IMG/VR virus record: IMGVR_UViG_3300011114_000574
Coordinates: 1-33,831 of that record
Strand: one strand, 5' to 3'
Source: a virus
DNA length: 33,831 bases
The notes under the pieces were generated by a model that searched no databases, was not told the DNA's origin, and saw nothing but the letters and a program-made list of their open reading frames with translations. Positions 7,379-15,246 of this stretch are shown in pieces (position 1 is the first letter of the stretch; each line of letters begins with the position of its first letter). Position numbers and translations under genes: made by a program.

Positions 7379-7383
7379 AATGT

Positions 7384-7593
7384 TTAGTTGTTGAATGATA
7401 AATTGGTTGCATCGGTTGTGAACTTTCCATCAGGAAACATCGTGAACCACGATTGTTTTCCGTTACCTGATTGCATTGTGATTAACACTTCATCGTTAAT
7501 CTGTTTAGCCATTTCAAGTGCTTTCTTTTTCACTTGTCGCAGGTCGTAAAATTCATAGACCTTGTAGTTGATTTCAAATGTGTATTGCTTCAT
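7384..7593 (-). CDS. Hypothetical protein, 69 aa, first gene of cassette X
   Basis: The true start is the ATG at 7593 (MKQYTFEINYKVYEFYDL). The open frame upstream is promoter DNA with a TATCTTTG element 20 nt before the ATG. The product has beta strands at both ends around a helix (VKKKALEMAKQIN) and ends FPDGKFTTDATNLSFNN. No motif recognised. It leads a three-gene unit with the zinc-ribbon and ribbon-helix-helix genes, bounded by hairpins B and A. Confidence 0.65.
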   Translation of the reverse strand: MKQYTFEINYKVYEFYDLRQVKKKALEMAKQINDEVLITMQSGNGKQSWFTMFPDGKFTTDATNLSFNN

Positions 7594-7833
7594 CTTTTTA
7601 TTATTTATACGACAAAGATACGATAAAGTTACGACACCACCAAATAAAGTTATTAACAATCGTGCTGTTTTTGAAAATATGTATTTTGGTTTTCAAGTAG
7701 TTGTAAAATATTTTCAGTCGTGTTTTTTCGGTTATCAACAACAAAGAAAAAGAATGATTAAATGATTGCCCACGCACAAAAAAGATAAAAAGAAAAAAGG
7801 GAACGAGCCACCCCGCAAAAGCCCTACGCACTC
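7594..7833. other. Non-coding leader of cassette X
   Basis: Together with hairpin B this makes a gap of about 370 bp without a gene. It holds the promoter at 7613-7644 and AT-rich sequence. It also holds a 16-nt motif (TTTTTTGTGCGTGGGC on the minus strand, plus 7768-7783) that recurs at 17935-17950, just behind hairpin F. I see no convincing gene in it. Confidence 0.55.
7613..7644 (-). promoter_or_regulatory. Bacteroidota-type promoter of cassette X
   Basis: On the minus strand TTTG (plus 7641-7644), 20 nt, then TATCTTTG (plus 7613-7620). Good match to TTTG-N~19-TAnnTTTG. It lies 20 nt before the ATG at 7593. Confidence 0.7.
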
Positions 7834-7964
7834 GCATAACAAGAAGATTAAAAGAAAGCGGGGTGTAGTGGTTTATCATAGTGTAGTGCTGTTAATTGTC
7901 TGCATCGGTAAGTGGAAGTGTGGAGCATTTAATCCCGCCTTCTTTAATCTCCGATGCGTTATAT
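7834..7964 (-). repeat. attC-like hairpin B, 131 bp
   Basis: Minus strand: ATATAAC - GCATCGGA - GATTAAAGAAGGCGGG ... CCCGCTTTCTTTTAATC - TTCTT - GTTATGC. The inner stem is about 16 bp with one extra base on the 3' arm and one mismatch, around a loop of about 70 nt. It starts directly after the TGA of the 116-aa gene. Confidence 0.72.
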
Positions 7965-8023
7965 TCACATTTCTTTTTTTTCATTTCGATTAAAGATAGC
8001 CGAAATTTCATTCTCAATCTGTT
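7944..8023 (-). repeat. Inverted repeat L1, 80 bp, pairs with 17771-17850
   Basis: Read on the minus strand this equals 17771-17850 (plus) with a single difference (GAA versus GCA codon context). It covers the last 18 codons and stop of the 116-aa gene plus the left arm of hairpin B. Confidence 0.92.
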
Positions 8024-8315
8024 CAGTCAGTCCGATTTCAATTAAGTCGGCTGCTGCTGCTGTTAGTTCATAAAATGAAGTTCCCTTTGTTCTTTGAGTA
8101 TCTACTAATCCAAACTCTTTATAGATTTCTTTTGATGGTATTCTATAAGATTTGAACAAACGAATTAGCACTCTTTTAATTCTTAGAGTATCACTATCTC
8201 GTTCTAAACATTTGGCGATTTCAGAACCTAATACTGTCCTTCCTTTTCTTTGAGTGACAAGCATGAGTGCTTCGTAAATGGTCCGCCGGCGGTCGGTGTG
8301 GTTTAGATGGTTCAT
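7965..8315 (-). CDS. Hypothetical protein, 116 aa, last gene of the replication operon
   Basis: A mostly helical, basic protein. DRRRTIYEALMLVTQRKGR and GSEIAKCLERDSDTLRIKRVL could form a winged-helix or HTH-like domain, but the match is weak. It follows the primase-helicase by 24 nt. The C-terminus QIENEISAIFNRNEKKEM is encoded a second time, in inverted orientation, at 17771-17829. Its stop abuts hairpin B. Confidence 0.62.
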   Translation of the reverse strand: MNHLNHTDRRRTIYEALMLVTQRKGRTVLGSEIAKCLERDSDTLRIKRVLIRLFKSYRIPSKEIYKEFGLVDTQRTKGTSFYELTAAAADLIEIGLTEQIENEISAIFNRNEKKEM

Positions 8316-8339
8316 GGTTTATTTGTTTGGTTTACTGCT

Positions 8340-10088
8340 TTAAAAAGGTACTGGTTCTTCATTCATTCTTTTCCACTCATTCCAAAATCTGTATGGCAAT
8401 AAGAAATCTTTTCCTTGCTCTGAATACCTGCCTGTAAAAAAATCATAGTTGAATCGTACCGTTCCACATTCACCAACAAACTTCCACCGTACTTTCTGAA
8501 TATGAACATCTACTGAGTTATCTTTATTCCGATAAACGATTATTCCGTTATCAGCTTTGTTGTACCAATGTGCGCTCCCTGATATTGAATAAAGATTTGG
8601 TATTTCATAAGCCCCTGTTTCATTATCCTTTTTTAATTTGGTTGGATGTGCAACAAGAAACAAATGGATGCCATATGTTTTTATAATGGTAGTGAATTTT
8701 GCAAGTGATTCATTGATGTACTGAGTTTCATTTTGACCATTAGGAACTAAATGTTCGACACAATTCCAAGGGTCAACTATTGCGCCGTTCACTCCATACT
8801 TTTTAACACATTCTTTAATCGTGTCGCATATTCCGGTAACGCTTGTATCTGCTTCTGAAAACTTAAAGAAGTAAAAATGTTCCTTCACAAATTCGTAAGC
8901 AATCTCAACATCAACCGGTGCCATTTTAAAATTAGGTATTTCAGAATCAAAAGACTGCCCGATAAACATTGATGAAATCATTGAAAACATTTCTTCTTCA
9001 GGCATATTTTCAGGAGCAAACACTACCCACTTCCATCCGTATCTTGCTGAAAGCAAAATCATAAGCCACAATGTGAAGTTTGATTTGCCATGTGAAGGAA
9101 TCCCTGATACTACTGTAAAGTCCCCTTGACGAAAAGAAAGTAAGCGGTCAAAGTCTCCGAGCTTTACCTGATTCGGTTTCTCCCTTCCATTTTTATAAAG
9201 GTTGAAAATCTTTTCTTTGAAACCGTCAACCGTCCATATTCCTTTTATCGGTACTGGTTGTGCTGACTTAATACAATCAATTAATTTTCCTGTGCCATTC
9301 TTTTCTAAAAATTCATTTGCATCCTTACACTCTCCGAAGGTTACGATGTAACAACGGTCTGCTCCTAACCGCCTGATTAATTCGTTCTGTAAAAATATTC
9401 CTGCTTCATCGTTATCAGTTGCGATGTATATTTTCTCCATCGCCTCAAACAACTCCCAATTGTTATCAAGGTAGGTTAGTTGTGCTGAGTTTGATTTACT
9501 TGCTCCATTCGGCACGCTGATGGCTGAATAGTACCCTTCCTGATAAAAGGTCATGCAATCTATTTCTCCTTCACAAATCAAACATTCTGACTTTGCTTTT
9601 ATTGAATCCAAGTTATAGAAAATCAATTCGGCATCCTTCACTAAGCGGAATGATTTTTTTGCATCTCGGTATTTAATGTTAACCAGTGCGCCGTCACGAT
9701 AATAGTTAAAGTTGATTGTTTTTCGTTTACCTGCTTCAATAGTTTTATTCTGAAAACTTCCTTCCGGCATCCACTCCTCGCTTTCTGTAATTTTAAAATA
9801 TTGAAGGGTGCTTTCTTTTATCCCTCTTTTTTCAAACCAAGAAATAGTTTCTTTTGATAACGATGTGAGGTTACACATCGGCATCACATACTCTTTTTTC
9901 TCAGCAATGTTTAATGTTCCTTTGAATCCGCAGTTGTGACAAAACCATGTGCGTGTATCAATGTTCACCGATAAACAAGTATCTGATTTATGCTTACGCT
10001 CTTCGCTGCATTTCGGACACTTTGTTTTCAGTTGCCCTGATGTTTTAGACTTTAAGTCTATTCCTGTTTGCTCCCAAGTTATTTTCAT
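8340..10088 (-). CDS. DNA primase-helicase (T7 gp4/Twinkle type), 582 aa
   Basis: An N-terminal zinc ribbon (C24, C27, C50, C53) is followed by a TOPRIM primase core with LICEGEIDCMTF near residue 170 and IYIATDNDEAG near 225. A DnaB-family helicase domain follows with Walker A SGIPSHGKSNF near 335 and IVDPWN as Walker B near 440. Later come FLVAHPTKL and SGSAHWYNKADNGIIVYR, typical of helicase motifs H3-H4. It unwinds the fork and makes primers. The start overlaps the stop of the DUF1376-like gene. The size suits a full-length bifunctional enzyme. Confidence 0.93.
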   Translation of the reverse strand: MKITWEQTGIDLKSKTSGQLKTKCPKCSEERKHKSDTCLSVNIDTRTWFCHNCGFKGTLNIAEKKEYVMPMCNLTSLSKETISWFEKRGIKESTLQYFKITESEEWMPEGSFQNKTIEAGKRKTINFNYYRDGALVNIKYRDAKKSFRLVKDAELIFYNLDSIKAKSECLICEGEIDCMTFYQEGYYSAISVPNGASKSNSAQLTYLDNNWELFEAMEKIYIATDNDEAGIFLQNELIRRLGADRCYIVTFGECKDANEFLEKNGTGKLIDCIKSAQPVPIKGIWTVDGFKEKIFNLYKNGREKPNQVKLGDFDRLLSFRQGDFTVVSGIPSHGKSNFTLWLMILLSARYGWKWVVFAPENMPEEEMFSMISSMFIGQSFDSEIPNFKMAPVDVEIAYEFVKEHFYFFKFSEADTSVTGICDTIKECVKKYGVNGAIVDPWNCVEHLVPNGQNETQYINESLAKFTTIIKTYGIHLFLVAHPTKLKKDNETGAYEIPNLYSISGSAHWYNKADNGIIVYRNKDNSVDVHIQKVRWKFVGECGTVRFNYDFFTGRYSEQGKDFLLPYRFWNEWKRMNEEPVPF

Positions 10089-10735
10089 CTTTTGATTGGA
10101 TCGAATTGAGGTTGCGAATTAATAATTTTTTTCTGATTTTTATTTTTAATACAGGTTTTCAGCCAACCTATTAACGACTTTCTGAATTTATGTTGTGTTG
10201 TAAATTTCCAATCATCCCTATTGCATTTTACAAGATGGCTTTTAATCCATTCAGCATCGGGGGACTCTGAAAGTTCATTGTGTGCCATTTCTGAAAATTT
10301 AAAATCCCTTTCTAATAATATATCATTAGTCCATAATTCATTTTTATCTTCATCTTTATCTTCATCTTCAGGTCGTATAAGAATCGTATTAGAATCGTTA
10401 TACGATGGTAATACGATTGTATTTTTTTCTATCCCTTTTCTTTTATTCCATGTTTCTTTTGCCGCTTCAGAAATATTAGTTGATTTTTTTTGCCTTGAAA
10501 TCATTTCTTCTGACAGGCGAACATTATAAAATCCATGCTCAGTTTCAATAAATTTTGAGCGCAGCATTTTATCATCACCGACTAAATTTTCAAAAGAGTT
10601 TTTTTCAATAAAACCTCCATGCTGATGTTGTGAACAAAGTAGGCGAATATATTTTCCTGCCTGTTCGTTTGAAAAAAACATGGTACCAGTCAACCAATCA
10701 CCGGGATAAAATAAGAAAGCAGGATCTTTAGCCAT
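10085..10735 (-). CDS. DUF1376/YdaU-like replication protein, 216 aa
   Basis: The opening MAKDPAFLFYPGDWLTGTMF and SNEQAGKYIRLLC are typical of the DUF1376 family found in phage replication modules. A Glu/Asp-Lys run near residue 125 (EDEDKDEDK) divides this domain from a C-terminal helical part (WKFTTQHKFRKSLIGWLK) like that of replication initiator or helicase-loader proteins. It overlaps the start of the primase-helicase gene. The likely role is origin recognition or helicase loading. Confidence 0.8.
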   Translation of the reverse strand: MAKDPAFLFYPGDWLTGTMFFSNEQAGKYIRLLCSQHQHGGFIEKNSFENLVGDDKMLRSKFIETEHGFYNVRLSEEMISRQKKSTNISEAAKETWNKRKGIEKNTIVLPSYNDSNTILIRPEDEDKDEDKNELWTNDILLERDFKFSEMAHNELSESPDAEWIKSHLVKCNRDDWKFTTQHKFRKSLIGWLKTCIKNKNQKKIINSQPQFDPIKR

Positions 10736-10841
10736 AATAAAAAGTTCCCCCTAATAAATCCTGTGGAAACATGGCTTCTGACGGCACAATATCACATTCA
10801 GTAATAGAGGGAATTAGGTTAGTAAATCGTTGTGAAAACAT
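10728..10841 (-). CDS. Possible small protein, 37 aa
   Basis: The ATG at 10841 opens 37 codons (MFSQRFTNLIPSITE ... LLGGTFYYG) ending inside the start of the replication gene (8-nt overlap). Overlaps of this kind are the rule in this operon, which supports it, but the peptide is short and has no motif. A weak TATATTTA element (plus 10864-10871) stands upstream. Confidence 0.35.
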   Translation of the reverse strand: MFSQRFTNLIPSITECDIVPSEAMFPQDLLGGTFYYG

Positions 10842-10921
10842 TTGTCAGAATTTTGTTTCGGTGTAAATATAAAATTAAAATCTAATTGTAAAAGGAAAAG
10901 TTTATTAACAGGGTAATGTGA

Positions 10922-11215
10922 TTATGCAACTTTTATTTTAAAATCTTTTCTGCTAATCTCAAAGTAGCTGTTCACCTTGTTAATACTCTGAGTTGTTGCC
11001 CATCCTTTGAATGCCAATGTAATTTCCGAGGCGATTAAGTTTTGTGTTCGTGCTATTCTTATCTTATCGCCTGAAGTTAAATTTTCAATCCATGCTTTTA
11101 AGATGTGAGCAGGAACCGGTATATATTTTTCGTTCTTCCTTTTTCGTGTAGGTTCAATTCCAAACAGTGAACGCTGACCTCCACGGCGGTAACTTCTTTT
11201 TTTATGGTGGCTCAT
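10922..11215 (-). CDS. Basic hypothetical protein, 97 aa
   Basis: Strongly basic N-terminus (MSHHKKRSYRRGGQRSLFG, then TRKRKNEKY), then a helical part (PAHILKAWIENLTSGDKIRI) and the C-terminus EISRKDFKIKVA. Likely binds nucleic acid. The ATG overlaps the stop of the C5 methyltransferase gene. It is followed by 80 non-coding bases, which are AT-rich. Confidence 0.62.
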   Translation of the reverse strand: MSHHKKRSYRRGGQRSLFGIEPTRKRKNEKYIPVPAHILKAWIENLTSGDKIRIARTQNLIASEITLAFKGWATTQSINKVNSYFEISRKDFKIKVA

Positions 11216-12387
11216 TTGTTTAAGTATTTAAAAATGTGTGCAATGACTTCAATCGTCCAACCATTTCCTAACATCTTGTACCTCTGTGAATCGCTGACAT
11301 AGTTAGTGTAATTGTCTTTGACTGTTTGTAACCTCTCACATTCTATTGGTGTTAATCTACGGATTCTTGAAGTATTAATCAATAAATCACTTTTACCTTT
11401 CATTTTTGCAGGACTGATTCCATTTGTATCATAAATTCTATTTTGTTGGTATGGTTGGCATCCATTGCTTTCAGTTGATGGATTTAATTGCATTACTAGG
11501 TTGTCTTTATTTATTGCAGTAGTATTACCTGTATCTAAACAATAAGTTTTCCCATCATTTCTTGATAAATGCCCTGTACCACCTTTCCCTGTTGTTGAAC
11601 TTCTTGACATTGTATTATGGACTATTAAATCATCTACTCCACTACCACCAATTTTTAGACAATTAGATTTTTGATTTTCGTTTGGTACTCTTGGAATAAA
11701 GGGATGATTATTTTTAATTCTATCAAAAATAAATGAATTTTCACTCAAATAATATTTATCATCAACATCACTTTCCAAAACATCTTTTAATAATATTCCC
11801 CGGTCTTTTGGCTGCTTAATAATTGATTGCATATCTCCAAACAATCCGGATGGCTTCATTCCAATATTTGTCCAATAGATACGCTTTCTATTCTGAGCAG
11901 AAACCAATGATGAATTTATATGAATGCCATTTACTCCAATAGCTTTACTCAATATCCGTTCCCATTTATCACCCATCTCCACATTCTCCAACAAAAAGTA
12001 TTTTGGTTTTACCTCATTTAAAATTCTCATGTATTCCCAAAATAAATAAGACTGCCCTTCAAATTAAAATCCTTCTGATTTTAATTTAACATAATGTTCC
12101 AATGTCAAAATTTCCTGCTCATCTTTTGTACTCATTCCTTTTCTTTTACCGGCAAATGAAAATGATTGACAAGGACTGCCACCGATTAATAAATCTATTT
12201 GTGGAAATTCATAACCATCTATATCAACAACACTACCAAGCTGAACAGTATTAGGATAATTTGCCATTGTAACTTTAATCGCATACTTGTCTATCTCTGA
12301 TGCAAAGTATTGATTGACTTCTATTCCTGCTCTTGCAAGAGCTTGTTGTCCGCATGACATCCCATCAAAAAGAGAAAGTACATTCAT
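11212..12387 (-). CDS. DNA cytosine-5 methyltransferase with one in-frame TAA
   Basis: The first part has motif I (VLSLFDGMSCGQQAL), ASEIDKYA (motif II) and GGSPCQSFSFAGKR with the catalytic Cys (motif IV). After codon 107 there is a TAA (12066-12064), then FEGQSYLFWEY and MRILNEVKPKYFLLENVEM (motif VI, ENV), SAQNRKRIYWTN (VIII), RRLTPIECERLQ (IX) and MLGNGWTIEVIAHI (X). Both halves share one frame with no other damage, about 391 residues if the stop is read through. A change of GAA or CAA to TAA would explain it. A restart at ATG 12030 would lose 11 conserved residues. Probable role: protecting phage DNA from host restriction, if active. Confidence 0.88.
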
Positions 12388-12515
12388 CTGTAATTAATAA
12401 ATAGTGAACAATAAAAAGCAGCGGCAACTGCTCCGCACATTACCGCCGTCATCAAAAAAAACACAATAATCATTGTGAACTGAATCTCTTTTAAAATAGT
12501 GATTAGGAGTTTCAT
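12384..12515 (-). CDS. Small single-pass membrane protein, 43 aa
   Basis: The ATG overlaps the TGA of the 94-aa gene, and the TGA overlaps the ATG of the methyltransferase, so it is coupled on both sides. The sequence begins MKLLITILKEIQFT and is followed by a hydrophobic helix (residues about 14-40, with VFFLMTAVMCGAVAAAF). No function recognised. Tight coupling argues that it is a real gene. Confidence 0.6.
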   Translation of the reverse strand: MKLLITILKEIQFTMIIVFFLMTAVMCGAVAAAFYCSLFINYR

Positions 12516-12796
12516 TTCTTTTTATAAACTTTATTCATTCTACCATATCCTCCTGCTCTCTTATCATCCGTCAGCACTAAGTACCCTTCATTCATTATAT
12601 CAGTAATGCTACGCCTTACTGACCACAACGGATACTTATAACCGAATGATTCTAACTTGTTGAACACTTCAAAAGCCGTCAATCCTGATGGGTAGTTTCT
12701 GAAAATGTTTTTAATCATTTCGTCAACTTTCAAATTGTTATCCCAATGGAGTGCTAATTCAGGTTGGGTTAGGTTTGTAGTATTATAATAAGCCAT
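12512..12796 (-). CDS. Winged-helix-like protein, 94 aa
   Basis: The middle (SGLTAFEVFNKLESFGYKYP, then WSVRRSITDIMNEGYLVLT) has the helix-turn-helix and wing pattern of small winged-helix proteins, followed by GGYGRMNKVYKKK. Similar proteins occur in replication regions of Bacteroidota phages. A DNA-binding or regulatory role is inferred. Confidence 0.65.
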   Translation of the reverse strand: MAYYNTTNLTQPELALHWDNNLKVDEMIKNIFRNYPSGLTAFEVFNKLESFGYKYPLWSVRRSITDIMNEGYLVLTDDKRAGGYGRMNKVYKKK

Positions 12797-12824
12797 AATT
12801 AAAGTTGTTTCTAGGTTTTATTAT

Positions 12825-13613
12825 TTAATATTTGTAAGAGGTTTGCAGTCGTTCATTTGTCAGTTGTATTGCTTTTGGGTTAATATCGCATCCTATAAAT
12901 TTTCTGTTCAATTCTTTGCATACTACGGCAGTCGTTCCGCTTCCTAAATAAAAGTCGGCAATCAAATCTCCTGCATTGCTACTTGCAAGTATTAGCCGTT
13001 TCAATAGTTCCTTTGGCTTTTGTGTAGGGTAGCCAGTCAATTCTTTGTTGTCCCTGCTTATGTAGGTTATATCTTCAAACCAATCCTTCGGCAAACTTCC
13101 TGCCTCTAAAGTGTATTGCGTTCTTTTACCATTCTTTAAAACCGTATAATACCCGTATGTATCAATTTCTTTTTTAAACCTCCTATAAGTCAAATCTGAA
13201 ATACTATCTTTTACAATATCAGAGTTAAATGTAAAGTTTTCAGTTTTGGTGTAGTATAAAATTACATCGTGCTTTTTATTCCAACTGCTTTTAGTTTTGC
13301 CTTGCGAATTATACAACCAACTTATTTCATTTCGGTAATTATCGTAGCCGAAAATATCATCCATAATCAAACGCAACCAATGGTTTATTTTCGTGTCCAT
13401 CTGCAGGTAAATACAGCCAGTCGTTTTCAGTAATCGGTGCATCTCTTTTAATCTTGGTATGTAGTGGTTTTCAATTTCACTTCTTATCGGTTTTAAGTCC
13501 TGATACTCTCCAAAGTTTCTGCCAGTTCCGTAAAGTATATCACAGTAAATCATATCAACACTTTCGGCTGTTAGTTCCTGCATCAATTCTAAATTATCTT
13601 TCTCGTAAAGCAT
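12825..13613 (-). CDS. N4/N6 DNA methyltransferase, beta class (type III Mod-like), with altered motif IV, 262 aa
   Basis: The order motif IV, then target domain, then motif I fits beta-class enzymes. Motif IV reads IYCDILYGTGRNF (residues 22-34), where DPPY/F is usual: both prolines are replaced. The C-terminal half has GYPTQKPKELLKRLILASS and DFYLGSGTTAVVCKEL (motif I), then FIGCDINPKAIQLT. With no partner restriction gene this is probably an orphan enzyme for self-protection or anti-restriction. Whether DILY supports catalysis cannot be judged by eye. It is the first gene after hairpin C. Confidence 0.85.
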   Translation of the reverse strand: MLYEKDNLELMQELTAESVDMIYCDILYGTGRNFGEYQDLKPIRSEIENHYIPRLKEMHRLLKTTGCIYLQMDTKINHWLRLIMDDIFGYDNYRNEISWLYNSQGKTKSSWNKKHDVILYYTKTENFTFNSDIVKDSISDLTYRRFKKEIDTYGYYTVLKNGKRTQYTLEAGSLPKDWFEDITYISRDNKELTGYPTQKPKELLKRLILASSNAGDLIADFYLGSGTTAVVCKELNRKFIGCDINPKAIQLTNERLQTSYKY

Positions 13614-13674
13614 TTTAAAAACAAAATTTTAAATTTTAAAATTTCCCCTTCTTTTTTTCTTTTTTAAACCTGAC

Positions 13675-13744
13675 ACATAACAAGGGATTAAAAGAAATTG
13701 GCTGAAAAAAGAAGCCAACTTCTTTAATCCCCGATGCGTTATGC
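13675..13744 (-). repeat. attC-like hairpin C, 70 bp
   Basis: Minus strand: GCATAAC - GCATCGG - GGATTAAAGAAGTTGGCT, short T-rich loop, AGCCAATTTCTTTTAATCC - CTT - GTTATGT. The stem is about 18 bp with one extra base on the 3' arm at the same place as in hairpin B. The stop codon of the 55-aa gene lies in the first box. Confidence 0.75.
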
Positions 13745-13906
13745 GTCACCTTTAAGACGCTCCGAAACATAATCCTTTACCATCTTTTTAATCGGTTCGA
13801 CAAATTCAACACGAACACGAAAAGCAATAGTTTTAGTTTCATATTCTGCTTTTTTACGACCAGAGAAGGGGCGTTTACCCCCTCTCGTTTCTTTCTTTTT
13901 TTTCAT
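13739..13906 (-). CDS. Small basic protein, 55 aa
   Basis: ATG at 13906 overlaps the TAA of the 72-aa gene (TAATG). The N-terminus is basic (MKKKKETRGGKRPFSGRKK), then comes TIAFRVRVEFVEPIKKMVK, which resembles the strand and helix of a ribbon-helix-helix protein, ending SERLKGDA. The TAA lies in the GCATAAC box of hairpin C. A DNA-binding role is probable but not proven. Confidence 0.68.
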   Translation of the reverse strand: MKKKKETRGGKRPFSGRKKAEYETKTIAFRVRVEFVEPIKKMVKDYVSERLKGDA

Positions 13907-14124
13907 TATGCAAGTTTTAACCAGTTGATAAATTCTTGCTCTGTCAAGTTGTTTAAAAATTCTTTCATTGAGTTGTCATTACTTTCTCCTTTTAAAACAC
14001 AAGCTAAATTTACATTGTGTCTAACTCTTACAGGAAGTACTGTTAATCTTCTAAATCCTAAAGAATATTCTGATGGCTGAGCGTTTACTTTAGCTAATGT
14101 ATTTGTGATTGTTGCAGTTGTCAT
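13906..14124 (-). CDS. Hypothetical protein, 72 aa
   Basis: First gene of a two-gene cassette-like unit between hairpins D and C, with its own promoter 41 nt upstream. It begins MTTATITNTLAKVNAQPS, has a basic middle (LTVLPVRVRHNV) and an acidic helical end (FLNNLTEQEFINWLKLA). No cysteine cluster, membrane segment or known motif. Confidence 0.62.
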   Translation of the reverse strand: MTTATITNTLAKVNAQPSEYSLGFRRLTVLPVRVRHNVNLACVLKGESNDNSMKEFLNNLTEQEFINWLKLA

Positions 14125-14164
14125 TTTGTTTATTTTTAAATTTTTATTTGCTTAATTGCTGATA

Positions 14165-14195
14165 CAAATATACAACCCATTTTGATAACTGCAAA
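14165..14195 (-). promoter_or_regulatory. Bacteroidota-type promoter of the 72-aa/55-aa unit
   Basis: Minus strand TTTG (plus 14192-14195), exactly 19 nt, then TATATTTG (plus 14165-14172). This is the best consensus match in this part of the genome. It shows that the gap 14125-14454 is promoter plus hairpin D, not coding. Confidence 0.8.
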
Positions 14196-14274
14196 CTTTT
14201 TTCAAAGTATTTTTCATTTATTTTTAAAATAGTTTCTAACTTACTGATAATCAACACGAAAAAATAAGGCGAAC

Positions 14275-14405
14275 GCATAACAAAGTATTGGCAAAAAAGC
14301 GGTTTTAGTGCTTCGTATGAATATTTGTAGTAGGTTAAACATTGGTTCTTCGTATCAACTTTAGTGGTAAAAGTCCGCTTCTTCGCCAATACTCGACCGT
14401 TATCC
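14275..14405 (-). repeat. attC-like hairpin D, 131 bp
   Basis: Minus strand: GGATAAC - GGTCG - AGTATTGGCGAAGAAGCGG ... CCGCTTTTTTGCCAATACT - TT - GTTATGC. The inner stem is 19 bp with two G-A differences and encloses a loop of about 75 nt that itself has partial symmetry. It follows the adenine methyltransferase gene by about 50 nt. Confidence 0.72.
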
Positions 14406-14454
14406 GCAATTCCTGTTTTTTCTTTTTTGCCCCCGCACATTTTTAATAAACTTT

Positions 14455-15063
14455 TTACTTTGAAAATAAAGAGGTTTGAGCAGTTTCCATAGCAAACCTT
14501 TTCATCATTTCAGAATAATATCCTTTGTCAATTTCGCATCCTACCAAATCAAACTCTGCATAGTGGCAGGCAATCGCAATAGAGCCACTTCCCAAATGAG
14601 TATCCAGTATCTTCATTCCTTTCTCTGCATATTTGTTCAGCACCCAATCATAAAGTTTAATCGGCTTCTGTGTCGGATGTATCTTTCCAAATTCGTTTCT
14701 ACTCAAAAGTTTTTTTATCCTTGTCGGTTTGTTGAATGAAGTCCAAGCAAGTTCCGCATCTGCAAAACTCATTCCTTCACCAATCAGTTTGTCCCATATC
14801 AAAAAACATTTCGTGCTGCCCAAGTGCTGAAGGAAATAATTACCGCCCCAGATGATTTGATTTTTGCTCACTCTTTTCAGTTCTGTAAAGTAATCTTCAT
14901 TCGGTATTGCAGTGTCCCACCCTTTCGTTTCAAATTGCTTAAAATATGTTCCGCTTGTTTCTATTTCAACTCCATAAGGCGGGTCAACAATCGCCAAATC
15001 AAATTGATGTTTAGTGCAAGTTTTCATATACTCCATACAATCTATGTTCAACAATTCTATCAT
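14455..15063 (-). CDS. Adenine-specific DNA methyltransferase, 202 aa
   Basis: The N-terminal LAIVDPPYGVE carries the catalytic DPPY (residues 27-30), followed by IIWGGNYFLQHL, KIHPTQKPIKLYDWVL and MKILDTHLGSGSIAIACH (motif I), then GCEIDKGYYSEM. The motif order is IV before I (beta-class N6-adenine type). At 202 aa it lacks a large target domain, as usual for orphan phage enzymes. It stands alone between hairpins E and D as a single-gene cassette-like unit. It probably shields phage DNA from restriction. Confidence 0.9.
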   Translation of the reverse strand: MIELLNIDCMEYMKTCTKHQFDLAIVDPPYGVEIETSGTYFKQFETKGWDTAIPNEDYFTELKRVSKNQIIWGGNYFLQHLGSTKCFLIWDKLIGEGMSFADAELAWTSFNKPTRIKKLLSRNEFGKIHPTQKPIKLYDWVLNKYAEKGMKILDTHLGSGSIAIACHYAEFDLVGCEIDKGYYSEMMKRFAMETAQTSLFSK

Positions 15064-15142
15064 GAAAGTATTTTCAAAGTAAAAATTTTATTAAAAAAAT
15101 CTCCTCCGCTCTTTAAGAAAAAAATAAATTTCAAAAACAGAC

Positions 15143-15233
15143 GGATAACAAAAGGATTAAATGAAATTGGCATTTTGATTTTCTTATTTTTTATTGGCAA
15201 AAATTTAACTGCATAAACCCTCGTCCGTTATTG
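15143..15233 (-). repeat. Possible attC-like hairpin E, 91 bp (weaker)
   Basis: Minus strand: CAATAAC ... GTTATCC. The outer ATAAC/GTTAT boxes and the position (15 nt behind a gene stop, before the next gene) agree with the other sites. The 3' arm has the usual TTTAATCC, but the inner stem is poor, so the site may be degenerate. Confidence 0.45.
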
Positions 15234-15246
15234 ATATTTTCTGCTT

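Noticed and set aside
7601-7879. A 92-codon minus-strand frame and overlapping plus frames
   Set aside because: They cover the promoter of cassette X and hairpin B, and the translation lacks protein-like character.
4591-12066. TAA recoded as a sense codon in this phage
   Set aside because: Two interrupted genes (terL and the C5 methyltransferase) contain TAA, but TAA clearly ends the capsid, tail and many other genes, and terL also holds an in-frame TGA.
14144-14440. A 98-codon minus-strand frame between the adenine methyltransferase and the 72-aa gene
   Set aside because: It runs through hairpin D and the consensus promoter at 14165-14195. Its translation is that of the hairpin arms, and the start follows the methyltransferase without need.
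6939-15233. Hairpins A to E as simple rho-independent terminators
   Set aside because: They lack a clean T-run right behind the stem, have conserved boxes outside the stem, contain a conserved extra base, and vary greatly in loop length. The true terminators at 25511 and 18642 look quite different.
15120-15240. Site E as a confident attC-like site
   Set aside because: The outer boxes and position fit, but the inner stem is weak, so it is listed only with low confidence.
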